Positions 8,395-21,545 are shown, counted from the first letter of the stretch. The stretch: DNA of 64,000 nucleotides from Myxococcales bacterium (GCA_016707895.1 JADJGV010000013.1:296183-360182); one strand, 5' to 3'. Numbers and translations: made by a program. Notes: generated from the letters alone by a model not told the origin.

Positions 8395-8808
8395 CTAGGC
8401 GGTGCGGATGCGCAGGCGGTCGCGCACCTCGGTCACGCCCGCCAGCTGCCCGAGCGCGGTGGTGATGCGATCGCGATCGACCCCGCGCGGCACCGAGCCC
8501 TCGATCGTGGCGGTGCCGCCGTCCACCGAGACCGCGACGTCGGACAGATCGAGCTGCTCGAGGCGATCGAGCGCCCGCCGCACCTGGGCCTGATCGGGGA
8601 ACGCGGCGGCCCCGCCGGACACCGCGACGTCGACCGGCGCGGGCGGCGGCGCGTCGCGAGCGGGAGGCGCCGGCGTCGGCGCGAGGACCGAGGGCGTCGG
8701 CGCGGGGTTAGAGGGCGTCGGCGTCGGCAGCGACGGGAACGGCTGCGGCGTCTCGGCGGCGATCGTGGCCGCCGAGGACGCGGGCTGCGGTGGGTCGGGG
8801 TTGGACAT
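8395..8808 (-). CDS. BON-domain protein
   Basis: A 137-residue protein. The first 60 residues are Pro/Ala/Thr-rich and disordered, with no signal peptide visible. Residues about 70-137 form one BON domain: QVRRALDRLEQLDLSDVAV, VDGGTATIEGSVP and ITTALGQLAGVTEVRDRLRI, ending shortly after. BON domains bind phospholipid or other ligands and occur in osmotic-shock proteins such as OsmY, but a periplasmic role is not supported here without an export signal. It has its own sigma-54-type promoter and diverges from the universal-stress gene, which suggests a shared stress role. ATG 8808 is 13 nt from the promoter GC. Confidence 0.8.
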   Translation of the reverse strand: MSNPDPPQPASSAATIAAETPQPFPSLPTPTPSNPAPTPSVLAPTPAPPARDAPPPAPVDVAVSGGAAAFPDQAQVRRALDRLEQLDLSDVAVSVDGGTATIEGSVPRGVDRDRITTALGQLAGVTEVRDRLRIRTA

Positions 8809-8821
8809 GCGCCGTCCCTAC

Positions 8822-8835
8822 GCACGCGGCGTGCC
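8822..8835 (-). promoter_or_regulatory. sigma-54-type promoter for the BON gene
   Basis: Minus-strand TGGCACGCCGCGTGCG, GG at 8835-8834 and GC at 8823-8822, is a near-consensus site. The BON ATG follows after 13 nt. It faces the promoter of the divergent stress gene, with 17 bp between the two GG pairs. Confidence 0.65.
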
Positions 8836-8852
8836 ACCGCCGCCCGCGCGCC

Positions 8853-8866
8853 GGCATGCGGCGTGC
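8853..8866 (+). promoter_or_regulatory. sigma-54-type promoter for the universal stress gene
   Basis: CGGCATGCGGCGTGCT has GG at 8853-8854 and GC at 8865-8866. A GTG at 8880 follows after 13 nt. An upstream ATG at 8856 lies inside this element and is therefore rejected as the start. Confidence 0.6.
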
Positions 8867-8879
8867 TCTGTCCGACCCC

Positions 8880-9767
8880 GTGCCCCACTCCACCGCGCTC
8901 CCGCTCACCCCGCCCCGCCTCACGCCTGCCGCCGGTCACGTCGTCGTGGCGGTGGCGCCCGACGGCGGCGACGACGTGCTGCGCCTGGCGTGGGCCCGCG
9001 CCCGCGCCAGGGGCGCGCCGCTGGTGGTGTGCGCCGTCGTGGCCGACGCCGAGCAGCGCCCGAGCGCCCTGGCCCACCTGGTGCGCCGGCTCGCCGAGCT
9101 GCTGCCGGCCCGCGCCGAGGTCGAGCTCGACGTCCGCGTCGGCGATCGCGCCGACGAGATCCTCGCGAGCCTCCACCAGCACCACGCGATCCTGCTCGTC
9201 CTCGGTCCGGCCCAGCGCGAGGGCGCGCTCACCAGCGTGTTCCGCCCCGGCGTCGCCACCGCGCTGGTGCGCGCGGCCGCGTGCCCGGTGCTGCTGGTGC
9301 GCGGCGCCGGTGGCAGCCGCCACGTCCTGGCCACCACCGACCTCGACGCGCCGGGCTGGCCGACCCTGCGCGCCGCGGCCGACGAGGCGCGGCGCACCGG
9401 TGGCGCGCTCACCGTGCTCCACTGCGTCGAGCCGATGCTGCAGGTGCCGGCGCCGGACTTCGCGGTCGCGTCGCTGCCCAGCCCCGAGGTCGTCGCCGCC
9501 GACGTCGCCGCGACGCTGGCGCGCGCCGCCGACGAGGTCGGGCTGACCGGCGCGACCCTGCGGGTCGAGCCCGGCGCCCCCGGCGCGGGCATCCTCGCGG
9601 TCGCCCACGCGATCGCGGCCGACCTGATCGTGATCGGCACCCACGGCCGCCGCGGCGCGCTGCGGCTGGTGCTGGGCAGCACCGCCGAGGAGGTCATCCG
9701 CGACGCCACGTGCGACGTGCTGGTGGTGCGCCACGCGCCGGCCGCGACCGCCGACGCGACGTCGTGA
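8880..9767 (+). CDS. tandem universal stress protein (UspA family)
   Basis: A 295-residue protein with two UspA domains. The first starts at HVVVAVAPDGGDDVLRLAW and ends with PVLLVRG near residue 140. The second starts at HVLATTDLDAP and ends with ADLIVIGTHGRRGALRLVLG, STAEEVI and DVLVVRHAP. The second domain keeps the ATP-binding signature GxHGRxG..LGS, with Thr at the usual position before the His; in the first the matching loop reads LVLGPAQREGALTSV and is not a good ATP site. UspA proteins are cytoplasmic and raise survival under starvation or redox stress. GTG 8880 gives 17 residues before the first strand and fits the 13-nt promoter spacing. Confidence 0.88.
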   Translation: MPHSTALPLTPPRLTPAAGHVVVAVAPDGGDDVLRLAWARARARGAPLVVCAVVADAEQRPSALAHLVRRLAELLPARAEVELDVRVGDRADEILASLHQHHAILLVLGPAQREGALTSVFRPGVATALVRAAACPVLLVRGAGGSRHVLATTDLDAPGWPTLRAAADEARRTGGALTVLHCVEPMLQVPAPDFAVASLPSPEVVAADVAATLARAADEVGLTGATLRVEPGAPGAGILAVAHAIAADLIVIGTHGRRGALRLVLGSTAEEVIRDATCDVLVVRHAPAATADATS

Positions 9768-9786
9768 TCGCCGCCGCGCGGGCCCG

Positions 9787-10755
9787 TCAGGCGAGGCAGA
9801 CCTGGTCGCGCCCGGCCCGCTTGGCGCGCAGCATCGCGGCGTCGGCGGCCTCGAGCAGCGCGTCGCCGCCGCGGTCGCTCACCGGGACGGTCGCCGCGAC
9901 GCCGACGCTGACCGTCACCCACGGCCCCGCGCCGGCGCCGCCGTGCGGCTGGCGCAGCGCCGCCACCGCGGCCCGCACGCGCTCGGCCACGCGCTCGGCG
10001 CCGGCCAGCTCGGTGTCGGGCAAGACGTAGACGAACTCCTCGCCGCCCCACCGCGCGGGCCGATCGGTCGGCCGCTGCGCCGCGGCGCGCAGCGCGCCGG
10101 CCACCGCCACCAGGCACGCGTCACCCTGCAGGTGGCCGTGGCGCGCGTTGTACTCGTGGAAGTGATCGACGTCGGTCATCACCACCGCCAGCGACGTGCC
10201 GCCCCGCGCGGCGCGGCGCCATTCGCGCTGGTACACCAGGTCGAACTCGCGGCGGTTGGCGAGCTGGGTCAGCGGGTCGACCGAGCTCAGCCGGGCCAGG
10301 TCGTGGTTGGCCACCTGCAGCTCGGCGGCGGTGCGCTCGAGGGCCAGCGCGGCCGCGCCGGCGCGGGTGCGCCGCTCGTGGTCGCGCAGCACCGCCCGGA
10401 TCCGCGCCATCAGCTCACGGCTCCGGACCGGCTTGCAGACGTAGTCGGTCGCGCCGGCCTCGAGCGCCGCCTCGACGTGTTGCTCGCCGGTCTGGCCGGA
10501 GACCATGACGATCGGCACCGCGCTGAGCGCCGGTCGGGTCCGCAGCCGTCGGCACAGCTCGATGCCGTCGACGTCGGGCAGGCCGACGTCGAGCATCATC
10601 AGATCGTACGGCGCGGTCGCCCCCGGCGCGTCGACCAGGCGCTCGGCCTCGCCGGCGCTACCTGCGATCTCGACGTCGACGTCCCAGGTCCGCCGCACGA
10701 GCCCTTCGACCAGCTCGGCAGCGTCGCGATCGTCGTCGATCAACAGGAATCTCAC
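9787..10755 (-). CDS. response regulator with GGDEF diguanylate cyclase domain
   Basis: A 322-residue protein. Residues 1-125 are a receiver domain: acidic pocket LIDDDRDA, phospho-acceptor Asp in LMMLDVGLPDVDG and conserved Lys in DYVCKPV. A helical linker (LERTAAELQVANHDLARL) leads to a GGDEF domain with DPLTQLANRREF and an intact active site WGGEEFVYVLPD. An inhibitory I-site RPTD lies five residues before GGEEF, so the enzyme is probably an active diguanylate cyclase with product inhibition. Phosphorylation should control c-di-GMP synthesis; no kinase is adjacent. GTG 10755 is preferred to the longer frame because it begins the first receiver strand and sits 13 nt after a sigma-54-type site. 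Confidence 0.9.
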   Translation of the reverse strand: MRFLLIDDDRDAAELVEGLVRRTWDVDVEIAGSAGEAERLVDAPGATAPYDLMMLDVGLPDVDGIELCRRLRTRPALSAVPIVMVSGQTGEQHVEAALEAGATDYVCKPVRSRELMARIRAVLRDHERRTRAGAAALALERTAAELQVANHDLARLSSVDPLTQLANRREFDLVYQREWRRAARGGTSLAVVMTDVDHFHEYNARHGHLQGDACLVAVAGALRAAAQRPTDRPARWGGEEFVYVLPDTELAGAERVAERVRAAVAALRQPHGGAGAGPWVTVSVGVAATVPVSDRGGDALLEAADAAMLRAKRAGRDQVCLA

Positions 10756-10768
10756 GGGCGAAGTGATT

Positions 10769-10782
10769 GCGACCCTCGTGCC
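10769..10782 (-). promoter_or_regulatory. sigma-54-type promoter for the GGDEF regulator
   Basis: Minus-strand TGGCACGAGGGTCGCA, GG at 10782-10781 and GC at 10770-10769. A GTG start follows after exactly 13 nt. Confidence 0.65.
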
Positions 10783-10874
10783 ACCGGCGCCCGCGCCCGC
10801 GGGCCCCGCAGGCGGCCTCACCCGAGCCCCGCCGCGCGGTGTGCGGGCCGGCGCCCTCCCACACCGCCACGCCG

Positions 10875-11531
10875 CTACTCGCGCAGCGCGATCACGCCGC
10901 AGGCCACCGCCGGACCGCCGCTGCCCTTGCGGTCGTCGGCGCGCGCGTGGATCACCAAGGCGCGGGCGAGGATCGAGTCCGGCCGATCCGGCATCAGCGA
11001 CACCGAGTCGGTGGTCATCGCGAAGGTCGCGTTGCCGGCGGCGTCGGCGTCGAGGTCGCCGAAGTCGCCGGCGTGGCGCGTGGCCGACGCCGGCGGCCCG
11101 TGCTTGGCGCCGGTCGGGTCGAGGTGGCCGCCGACCTTGGCGCCGCGGCCGCTGCAGTCGCCCTTGGTGTGGATGTAGAGCGCGTGCTTGCCGGGGCTGA
11201 GCCCGGTGAACGCGCCGGCGATCGTCACCACACCGTCGTCACCCAGCGAGAACGTCGCGCTGCCCATCGCCGCGCCGTCCTTGGCGCCCATCACCTCGAC
11301 CGTCGCCACGACCGGCGGCGGCGCCGGCGGCGGCGGCGGCGGGGCCGCCTCGACGACCGGCGCGGGGGCCGGCAGCTCCAGCGGCGCGGTCGGCGCCGGC
11401 TCGGGGGTCGCGACCTCGGCGGCGGGCGTCGCCGCCGCCGCCGGCGGCTGCCGCGCGGGCGGGTGGCTCCCGCCGCACCCCAGTAGCGTCGCCATGGCCA
11501 CGGCACCCATCATCACGTCGCGGTTCTTCAT
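10875..11531 (-). CDS. Cu/Zn superoxide dismutase-like lipoprotein missing one copper ligand
   Basis: A 218-residue lipoprotein (signal ending TLLGC) with a Pro/Ala-rich spacer to about residue 75, then a Cu/Zn SOD domain. Zinc and bridging ligands are present in GGHLDPTG, AKHGPP and RHAGDFGD, and the distal copper His in ALVIHARADD. At the first copper site the usual GFHxH reads LYIHTKGD, so the first His is Tyr, and the guiding Arg before ACGVI is absent (GGPAVACGVI). Superoxide activity may be reduced or lost; it could be a zinc-binding scaffold. ATG 11531 is preceded by an AGGAG site at good spacing. It is the only SOD-like gene visible in the window. Confidence 0.75.
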   Translation of the reverse strand: MKNRDVMMGAVAMATLLGCGGSHPPARQPPAAAATPAAEVATPEPAPTAPLELPAPAPVVEAAPPPPPPAPPPVVATVEVMGAKDGAAMGSATFSLGDDGVVTIAGAFTGLSPGKHALYIHTKGDCSGRGAKVGGHLDPTGAKHGPPASATRHAGDFGDLDADAAGNATFAMTTDSVSLMPDRPDSILARALVIHARADDRKGSGGPAVACGVIALRE

Positions 11532-11623
11532 CGTCGTTCTCCTGCCGCCGCCCACGCGAAGGACGATCGCGAGCGCGCCAGCGTGGCCGCTCGCGCCGGG
11601 GGCGCGCTGCGACCGTCGCCCTT

Positions 11624-11637
11624 GCCAGTTCCGGGCC
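11624..11637 (-). promoter_or_regulatory. possible sigma-54-type promoter upstream of the SOD-like gene
   Basis: Minus-strand TGGCCCGGAACTGGCA has GG at 11637-11636 and GC at 11625-11624. The start codon is 92 nt further on and has its own Shine-Dalgarno site, so this would be a leadered transcript. Confidence 0.4.
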
Positions 11638-11669
11638 ACGCGCCCGACGACGGCGACGAGCGCTGGCGC

Positions 11670-12224
11670 TCACCCCGCGCGCGGCGCGGCGACCTCGGCG
11701 GGCGCAGCCGGGTGCCGCGCCCGGCGGGCCGGCAACCGCGCCACCGTGGCCACCGCGGCGATCGCCAGGCCGGGGCCGCCGCCGAGGACGTCGCGCTCCA
11801 GGTCGAGCGGCGCGACCTCGCGGTGGAGCCGCGCGATCGCGTCGTCCTCCCCGGCCGCGGCGATCAGCGCGACCACCTCGTCGAGCCGCGCCATCAGCGC
11901 GGGCTGCGCGACGCGCGCCAGCGACCACAGCGCGTCGACCTGGCCGTACACGACCGCCGCGGCGCCGCCCGGTCGCGCGGCCACGCGCAGCACCTGGGGC
12001 GCCTCCGCGCAGGCGCGCTCCATCAGCGCGTCGGAGGCGTCGACCGCGGCGCGATCGAGCGCGACGCGGTGGCCGGCCGGGTAGATCGCCACCGCGGCCG
12101 CGGGGCTCCACGCGCGGACGTAGGCGAGCGCGATCATCGCGTTGACCCCGGTGCCGCTGGTCTCCGGGAGCACGCGGCCCTCGATGGCGATCCGGGGTAG
12201 CTGGATGCGGTAGTGCGGAACCAT
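11670..12224 (-). CDS. short degenerate nucleotidyltransferase-like protein
   Basis: A 184-residue protein parallel to the C-terminal two thirds of the 7479-8342 product: GTGVNAMIALAYVRAWSP, AVAIYPAGHRV, QVDALWSLARVAQPALMARL, and PLDLERDVL correspond in order to the same segments there. The first Rossmann strand with the GGxGTRL loop is entirely missing, so no nucleotidyl transfer is expected. It may be a remnant or a repurposed binding protein. ATG 12224 is preferred to ATG 12269 because it lies 13 nt after a sigma-54-type element, which would otherwise fall inside the coding region. The tail is Ala/Arg/Pro-rich. Function unknown. Confidence 0.55.
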   Translation of the reverse strand: MVPHYRIQLPRIAIEGRVLPETSGTGVNAMIALAYVRAWSPAAAVAIYPAGHRVALDRAAVDASDALMERACAEAPQVLRVAARPGGAAAVVYGQVDALWSLARVAQPALMARLDEVVALIAAAGEDDAIARLHREVAPLDLERDVLGGGPGLAIAAVATVARLPARRARHPAAPAEVAAPRAG

Positions 12225-12237
12225 CCGCGGCCGCGAT

Positions 12238-12251
12238 GCCAGCGGCGTGCC
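12238..12251 (-). promoter_or_regulatory. sigma-54-type promoter for the short nucleotidyltransferase-like gene
   Basis: Minus-strand CGGCACGCCGCTGGCA, GG at 12251-12250 and GC at 12239-12238. The ATG at 12224 follows after 13 nt. Confidence 0.6.
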
Positions 12252-12265
12252 GAGCCGAACCGCGG

Positions 12266-12580
12266 TCACCCGACGCTCCGGGAGTGCACGTCGGTGTCCT
12301 CCGGCGGGGGCGCCGCATGGGCCGCGACGACCCGCTGCCGTCGCGCGCGGCGCGCCAGCCGCGCCAGCAGCGCCACGCCGAGCGCCGCGCCGGTCACCGC
12401 GGCGGCGATGGGCCCCAGCACGACGTCGGCCGCGAGCGTGGCCGCGGCGATCACGATGCAGACGCCGGCGAGGATGCCGACGATCGCGTGGGGCACCCCG
12501 TCGGGCTGAACCGCGGGGTGCGGCGCCGGCACCACCGCGGCGTGCACCGCGGCCGCGGGGGCGATGGGGAGGGCCGCCAT
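12266..12580 (-). CDS. small two-helix membrane protein
   Basis: A 104-residue protein with a Pro/Ala-rich N-terminus, two membrane helices at about residues 32-52 and 56-74, and a basic stretch after them (RLARRARRQR), so both ends are probably cytoplasmic. I do not recognise a family. It starts 7 nt after the stop of the DUF3309 gene, in the same direction, and probably forms an operon with it under the sigma-54-type promoter at 12748-12761. The role is unknown; the neighbourhood suggests envelope stress. Confidence 0.55.
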   Translation of the reverse strand: MAALPIAPAAAVHAAVVPAPHPAVQPDGVPHAIVGILAGVCIVIAAATLAADVVLGPIAAAVTGAALGVALLARLARRARRQRVVAAHAAPPPEDTDVHSRSVG

Positions 12581-12587
12581 GGCGACC

Positions 12588-12734
12588 TCACAGCCTCCGG
12601 GTGAACAGCAGGACCAAGAGCACGATGCCGAGCAGCAGCGCCGGCGACATGCCGCCGAGGCCCCAGCGGCTGTAGCCGAAGCCGCCGCCAGCGAGGAACG
12701 CGATGAGCAGAACGACGAGGATGATGGTCAGCAT
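12588..12734 (-). CDS. DUF3309-like small membrane protein
   Basis: A 48-residue protein: a first helix (LTIILVVLLIAFLAGGG), a short FGYSRWGLGG turn, and a second helix (ALLLGIVLLVLLF) ending in TRRL. The length and the Gly/Tyr/Ser/Trp turn match DUF3309, tiny stress-associated membrane proteins without a known activity. A longer frame to 12857 exists, but ATG 12734 begins at the family start and lies 13 nt after a sigma-54-type element. The next gene in the operon follows 7 nt downstream. Confidence 0.7.
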   Translation of the reverse strand: MLTIILVVLLIAFLAGGGFGYSRWGLGGMSPALLLGIVLLVLLFTRRL

Positions 12735-12747
12735 GCTCGTCAGCGTT

Positions 12748-12761
12748 GCAACGTCGAGGCC
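12748..12761 (-). promoter_or_regulatory. sigma-54-type promoter for the DUF3309 operon
   Basis: Minus-strand CGGCCTCGACGTTGCA has a weaker -24 (GG at 12761-12760) and a perfect TTGCA -12 (GC at 12749-12748). The ATG follows after 13 nt. Confidence 0.5.
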
Positions 12762-12857
12762 GACGCCCGCGACCGTGCGCGAGCGCCCGCCGGGCCCTGG
12801 CGCACACACGGACGCGCGCCGTGACGCACGCCCGCGCACCTGCGCGCGGCGGACCAC

Positions 12858-12871
12858 GGCACGATCGATGC
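12858..12871 (+). promoter_or_regulatory. sigma-54-type promoter for the NtrC-like regulator
   Basis: CGGCACGATCGATGCA has GG at 12858-12859 and GC at 12870-12871. A GTG follows after 13 nt (12885) but opens a short frame, while the regulator starts at 12947 with a GGAAGG site. The EBP could therefore activate its own gene. Confidence 0.55.
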
Positions 12872-12884
12872 ACTGGCTCGGGAC

Positions 12885-12946
12885 GTGCGGGACGGGATGG
12901 ATGCTCGTCCCGCCGAGCCCGGCGGAGAACGGCGTGGAAGGGCAGG

Positions 12947-12956
<10 letters not shown>
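12885..12956 (+). other. possible 23-codon leader ORF before the NtrC-like gene
   Basis: A GTG 13 nt after the sigma-54-type GC opens a 23-codon frame. It ends in a TGA (12954-12956) that overlaps the second possible regulator ATG (12953) as ATGA. It could couple translation of the regulator, or the GTG may be chance. No sequence family is visible. Confidence 0.25.
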
Positions 12957-14314
<1,358 letters not shown>

Positions 14315-14327
14315 GCCGCGCGGCGGT

Positions 14328-15529
14328 TCAGGCCCGGGTCAGCTCGTCGGGCCCGGCGCTCGGCAGCCGCACCACGAAGCGCGCGCCGTGGCCCAGCTCG
14401 CTGTCCACCTCGACCGTGCCCTGGTGCGCGAGCACCAGCCCCTTGACGATCGCCAGGCCGAGGCCGGTGCCGCCGCGGCGCCGCCGGCCCTGCCGGAACC
14501 ACTCGAACACCCGCGGCAGATCGTCGGGCGCGATGCCGGGGCCGGCGTCGGAGACGATCAGCTCGACGGTCGCGGCGTCGCCGCCCACCGCCACGGCGAT
14601 CGCGGCGCCGCGGGCGTGGATCAGCGCGTTGCCGATCAGGTTGGAGACCACCTGGTGCAGCCGGTCGCGATCGCCGATCACCATCCGCGGCGTCGGCGCC
14701 AGCGCCAGCGCCAGCGTCGAGCCGGCCGCCGCCACCGCCGGCGCGTGGTCGGCGCACGCCTGCCGCACCAGCTCGCGCAGGTCGAAGGTGGCGACCTGCA
14801 GCTCGAGCGCACCGTGCTCGATCTGCGCGCGGCCCAAGAGGTCGCGGATCAGCCGCTCGCAGCGCGCCGCCGAGCGCTCGATCGCCGCGACGTAGCCGCG
14901 CTCGGCCTCGGGCCCGAGGTGGCTCGCCAGCGCCTCGCACGCCAGGCCGATCGCGTTGATCGGGCCGCGCAGGTCGTGGGACACCACCGCCAGCACCTCC
15001 TCCTGCGCGACTCGGCGCGCCGACTCGGCGAGCCGGCGGGCGGTCACGTCGACGAACGCCAGCACGCAGTGCTGGGCGCCGCCGGCCGGATCGCGCACGA
15101 CGACGCCGTCGATCTGCACGTCGACCGGGTCGCCGCCGACCCGCCGCACCGCGACGTCGTCGGCCCGGACCGGGCCACCCGCGAACACCGCGTCGACGAA
15201 GCCGCCGAACCGCGCGCGATCGGCCTCGATCACCAGCTCCTCGACCGCCCGCCCCAGCAGCTGGTCGCGGGGGACGCCCGCGATCAGCGTGGCGGCGTGG
15301 TTGAGGTCGACGATCGTCCGCGCCGCGTCGATCGTGACGTACGGGATCGGCGCCCACTCGTAGAGCGCGCGGAACCGATCGCGCGCGATCACCAGCGCGC
15401 CGTTGCTCGCCACCAGCGCCACGTTGGCCGCGGCCAGCTCGGCGTTCTGGGCCTCGAGCTCGGTCTGGTGCACCTCGAGCGCGTGCAAGAGCGCGATCGG
15501 ATCCGGGGTGCCGCGCGGGCGGCGCGCCG

Positions 15530-15533
<4 letters not shown>
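14328..15533 (-). CDS. PAS-domain sensor histidine kinase
   Basis: A 401-residue cytoplasmic kinase without a membrane segment. An N-terminal coiled coil (LEVHQTELEAQNAELAAAN) leads to a PAS domain (FRALYEWAPIPYVTIDAA through the DVTARRL end), then HisKA with the phospho-acceptor His in AVVSHDLRGPINAIG, and HATPase with SNLIGNALIHA, SDAGPGIAPDDL and GGTGLGLAIVKGL. GTG 15533 overlaps the stop of the CheB/CheR hybrid by GTGA, so the two are co-translated and probably act in one signalling pathway. No receiver domain is attached; the NtrC-like protein encoded tail-to-tail is a possible target. Confidence 0.9.
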
Positions 15534-18409
<2,876 letters not shown>

Positions 18410-18474
18410 GGCGCGCACCTTACCCCATCGGCGGCGCGCGCGCCGCGGCGGTGACTTGTCGCCGGTCAGCACAG

Positions 18475-18939
18475 TCACCGGGACAGCTGAGCGACGGTCG
18501 CGTCGTACGACGCCTGGGTGGTCCGGAGGTGGCCTTCGAGCCGCACCGACACGTCGCCCCACTGGTCGACCGCCGCCAGGCGCGCCGCCTGCAGCGCGTG
18601 CACCGCGGCGAGCCGCTGGCCCTCCAGGCGCTGGGTCGCGGCCACCAGCCCGGTCGCGACGTCGAGGCGCCCGTCGACGGTGCGGATCGCCACGTCGACC
18701 CGCAGGCGCGCGATGCCCTCGTCGAGGATCACCAGGCGCGCGCTCATCGCGTCCAGCGCCCGGGCGCGCGCCTCGATGAACCGGGGCTCGGACCAGCCGC
18801 CCTGCGCCGGCCCGGCCGGCGCCGGCAGCAGCCGTCGCTGCCCCAGCGGGTCGATCGCGCGCGCGCAGCCGGCCTGCAGCGGACCGGCGCAGCAAACCGC
18901 GACGCCGACGCAGACCATGCGCTCGATCAGGGTGCTCAT
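18475..18939 (-). CDS. small putative lipoprotein of unknown function
   Basis: A 154-residue protein. The N-terminus is hydrophobic (RMVCVGVAVCCAGPLQAGC), consistent with a lipobox at about residue 24. The rest is mostly helical and rich in Ala, Arg and Leu with heptad-like spacing (ARLVILDEGIARLRVDVAI, LVAATQRLEGQRLAAVHAL), so it may form a coiled coil. I do not recognise a family. ATG 18939 is 13 nt from a near-consensus sigma-54-type site, which places it in the same putative regulon as the stress genes. It is separated from the CheB/CheR gene by 65 nt, so joint transcription is possible. Confidence 0.6.
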   Translation of the reverse strand: MSTLIERMVCVGVAVCCAGPLQAGCARAIDPLGQRRLLPAPAGPAQGGWSEPRFIEARARALDAMSARLVILDEGIARLRVDVAIRTVDGRLDVATGLVAATQRLEGQRLAAVHALQAARLAAVDQWGDVSVRLEGHLRTTQASYDATVAQLSR

Positions 18940-18952
18940 GCCCCGGCCTCGT

Positions 18953-18966
18953 GCACCGTCCGTGCC
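18953..18966 (-). promoter_or_regulatory. sigma-54-type promoter for the small lipoprotein
   Basis: Minus-strand CGGCACGGACGGTGCA, GG at 18966-18965 and GC at 18954-18953; the ATG follows after 13 nt. Confidence 0.65.
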
Positions 18967-19047
18967 GGCGGCGCGACCTCGGCAGGGCCCCCGGCTGGGT
19001 CGCCGCGAGCGCCACCGCTCACCCGTGCGCGCCACCACCCGCCGCCG

Positions 19048-20457
<1,410 letters not shown>

Positions 20458-20547
20458 CGGGCCACCCTACGCCCGATCGCCGGCCGGCGATCCCCGATCT
20501 GCCGCGCCCGCCCCCACCGCCCGCGGCGGCTGCGGTAGCATCGCCCG

Positions 20548-20928
20548 ATGCAAAAGGCGATCATCGCGTTCCTGTTCGGTTCCCTGGTGGCGGCGTGCGG
20601 CGGCGGCGCCGCCGACGAGGCCATGGCCAAGATGAAGACGAAGAAGGAGAAGATCTGCGCGTGCAAGGACGTGGCCTGCGCCGAGAAGGCCGACGAGGAG
20701 TACGACAAGTGGATGGAGGCGAACATGAAGCGCCTCAAGGGGGCGGAGCCGTCGGACTCGTTCAAGAAGAAGTACAAGGAGCTCGAGCACGCGGCCCGCG
20801 ACTGCATGGACAAGCTCGAGGAGGCCGCCGCGCCGAAGCCGGCCGATCCGCCGCCCGCGCCCCCGGCCGAGCCGCCCGCTGCCCCGCCGGCCGCCGATCC
20901 GGCCGCGCCCGCCGCCCCGACGCCGTGA
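20548..20928 (+). CDS. small charged lipoprotein of unknown function
   Basis: A 126-residue protein with a short lipoprotein signal ending LVAACGG. The middle is strongly charged and Lys/Glu-rich with two Cys pairs nearby (KEKICACKDVACAEKADEEY), and the end is Pro/Ala-rich. The cysteine-containing helical segment recurs in small Myxococcota lipoproteins, but I cannot name a family. The start is the first ATG of the frame, 91 nt from the divergent fumC start. No clear promoter was found. Confidence 0.6.
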   Translation: MQKAIIAFLFGSLVAACGGGAADEAMAKMKTKKEKICACKDVACAEKADEEYDKWMEANMKRLKGAEPSDSFKKKYKELEHAARDCMDKLEEAAAPKPADPPPAPPAEPPAAPPAADPAAPAAPTP

Positions 20929-20963
20929 CCGCCTGACGATCGCGGGTCGAGGGCGGGTGGTGG

Positions 20964-20990
20964 GGTTGGCGTTGGTGTTGGTGTTGGTGT
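20964..20990 (+). repeat. GTTGGT-type hexanucleotide repeat
   Basis: Four to five tandem copies of a GTTGGT/GTTGGC unit lie between the 3' end of the small lipoprotein gene and the promoter of the next gene. Two other hexamer tracts occupy the same kind of position at 37484 and 42471. Confidence 0.7.
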
Positions 20991-21078
20991 GCGTGGCCCA
21001 GCGGCGCACCGTGTCGCCACCGCCCCTCGGTGGCGGCCGCGCCGGACCGCGCGCCGCCGCCCCGACGGGGACGGCGGT

Positions 21079-21092
21079 GGCACGCCGCGTGC
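21079..21092 (+). promoter_or_regulatory. sigma-54-type promoter for the DUF883-like gene
   Basis: TGGCACGCCGCGTGCT, GG at 21079-21080 and GC at 21091-21092. The ATG is 39 nt further on and has an AAGGAG site, so this transcript has a normal leader of about 27 nt. Confidence 0.65.
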
Positions 21093-21131
21093 TCTGTCGA
21101 GGTTGCAACGCCAACCTCAAGGAGAACGCAC

Positions 21132-21473
21132 ATGGCTCAAATGACTACCGGCATCACGGGCGCGATGGGTTCGATGGGCGGCAACGCCGGTTCGACCTCC
21201 AAGGACAAGCTCGACGGCGCCGCCGAACACGGCAAGAACCTGGTCGACGATGGCCGGGCCCTCGCCGGCGATCTCAAGGACCGGCTCAAGGAGACGGCCG
21301 GCGACGCCAAGGACCTGATGAAGCACAAGCTGAGCGACGCCAAGGACGTCGTCGTCGACGCCGGCGGCTCCGCCCTCGCCAGCAGCCGCCGCATGATCCG
21401 GCAGCACCCGCTCGCCGCGATCGGCCTGGCCTTCGGGGTCGGGTTCATCGCGATGCGGCTGATGCGCCGCTGA
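21132..21473 (+). CDS. DUF883/ElaB-YqjD-like membrane-anchored protein
   Basis: A 113-residue protein: a flexible Gly/Met/Ser N-terminus, an amphipathic helix rich in Lys, Asp and Ala (KDRLKETAGDAKDLMKHKL), then one C-terminal membrane helix (PLAAIGLAFGVGFIAM) and a RLMRR end. This is the layout of DUF883 proteins (ElaB, YqjD), which bind ribosomes at the inner membrane in stationary phase; the binding is known for E. coli, inferred here. It is followed by a convergent holin-X-like gene. ATG 21132 has an AAGGAG 7 nt upstream. Confidence 0.8.
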   Translation: MAQMTTGITGAMGSMGGNAGSTSKDKLDGAAEHGKNLVDDGRALAGDLKDRLKETAGDAKDLMKHKLSDAKDVVVDAGGSALASSRRMIRQHPLAAIGLAFGVGFIAMRLMRR

Positions 21474-21545
21474 CGCCGCCGGCTCGACGAAGCGCGTCGC
21501 CGCCCGGGAGGCGCGGCGGCGTCGCCGCGTCCGCGGCGCGGCCGT

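Noticed and set aside
8856..8879. ATG 8856 as start of the universal stress gene
   Set aside because: It falls inside the -24/-12 element, and the domain begins well after GTG 8880.
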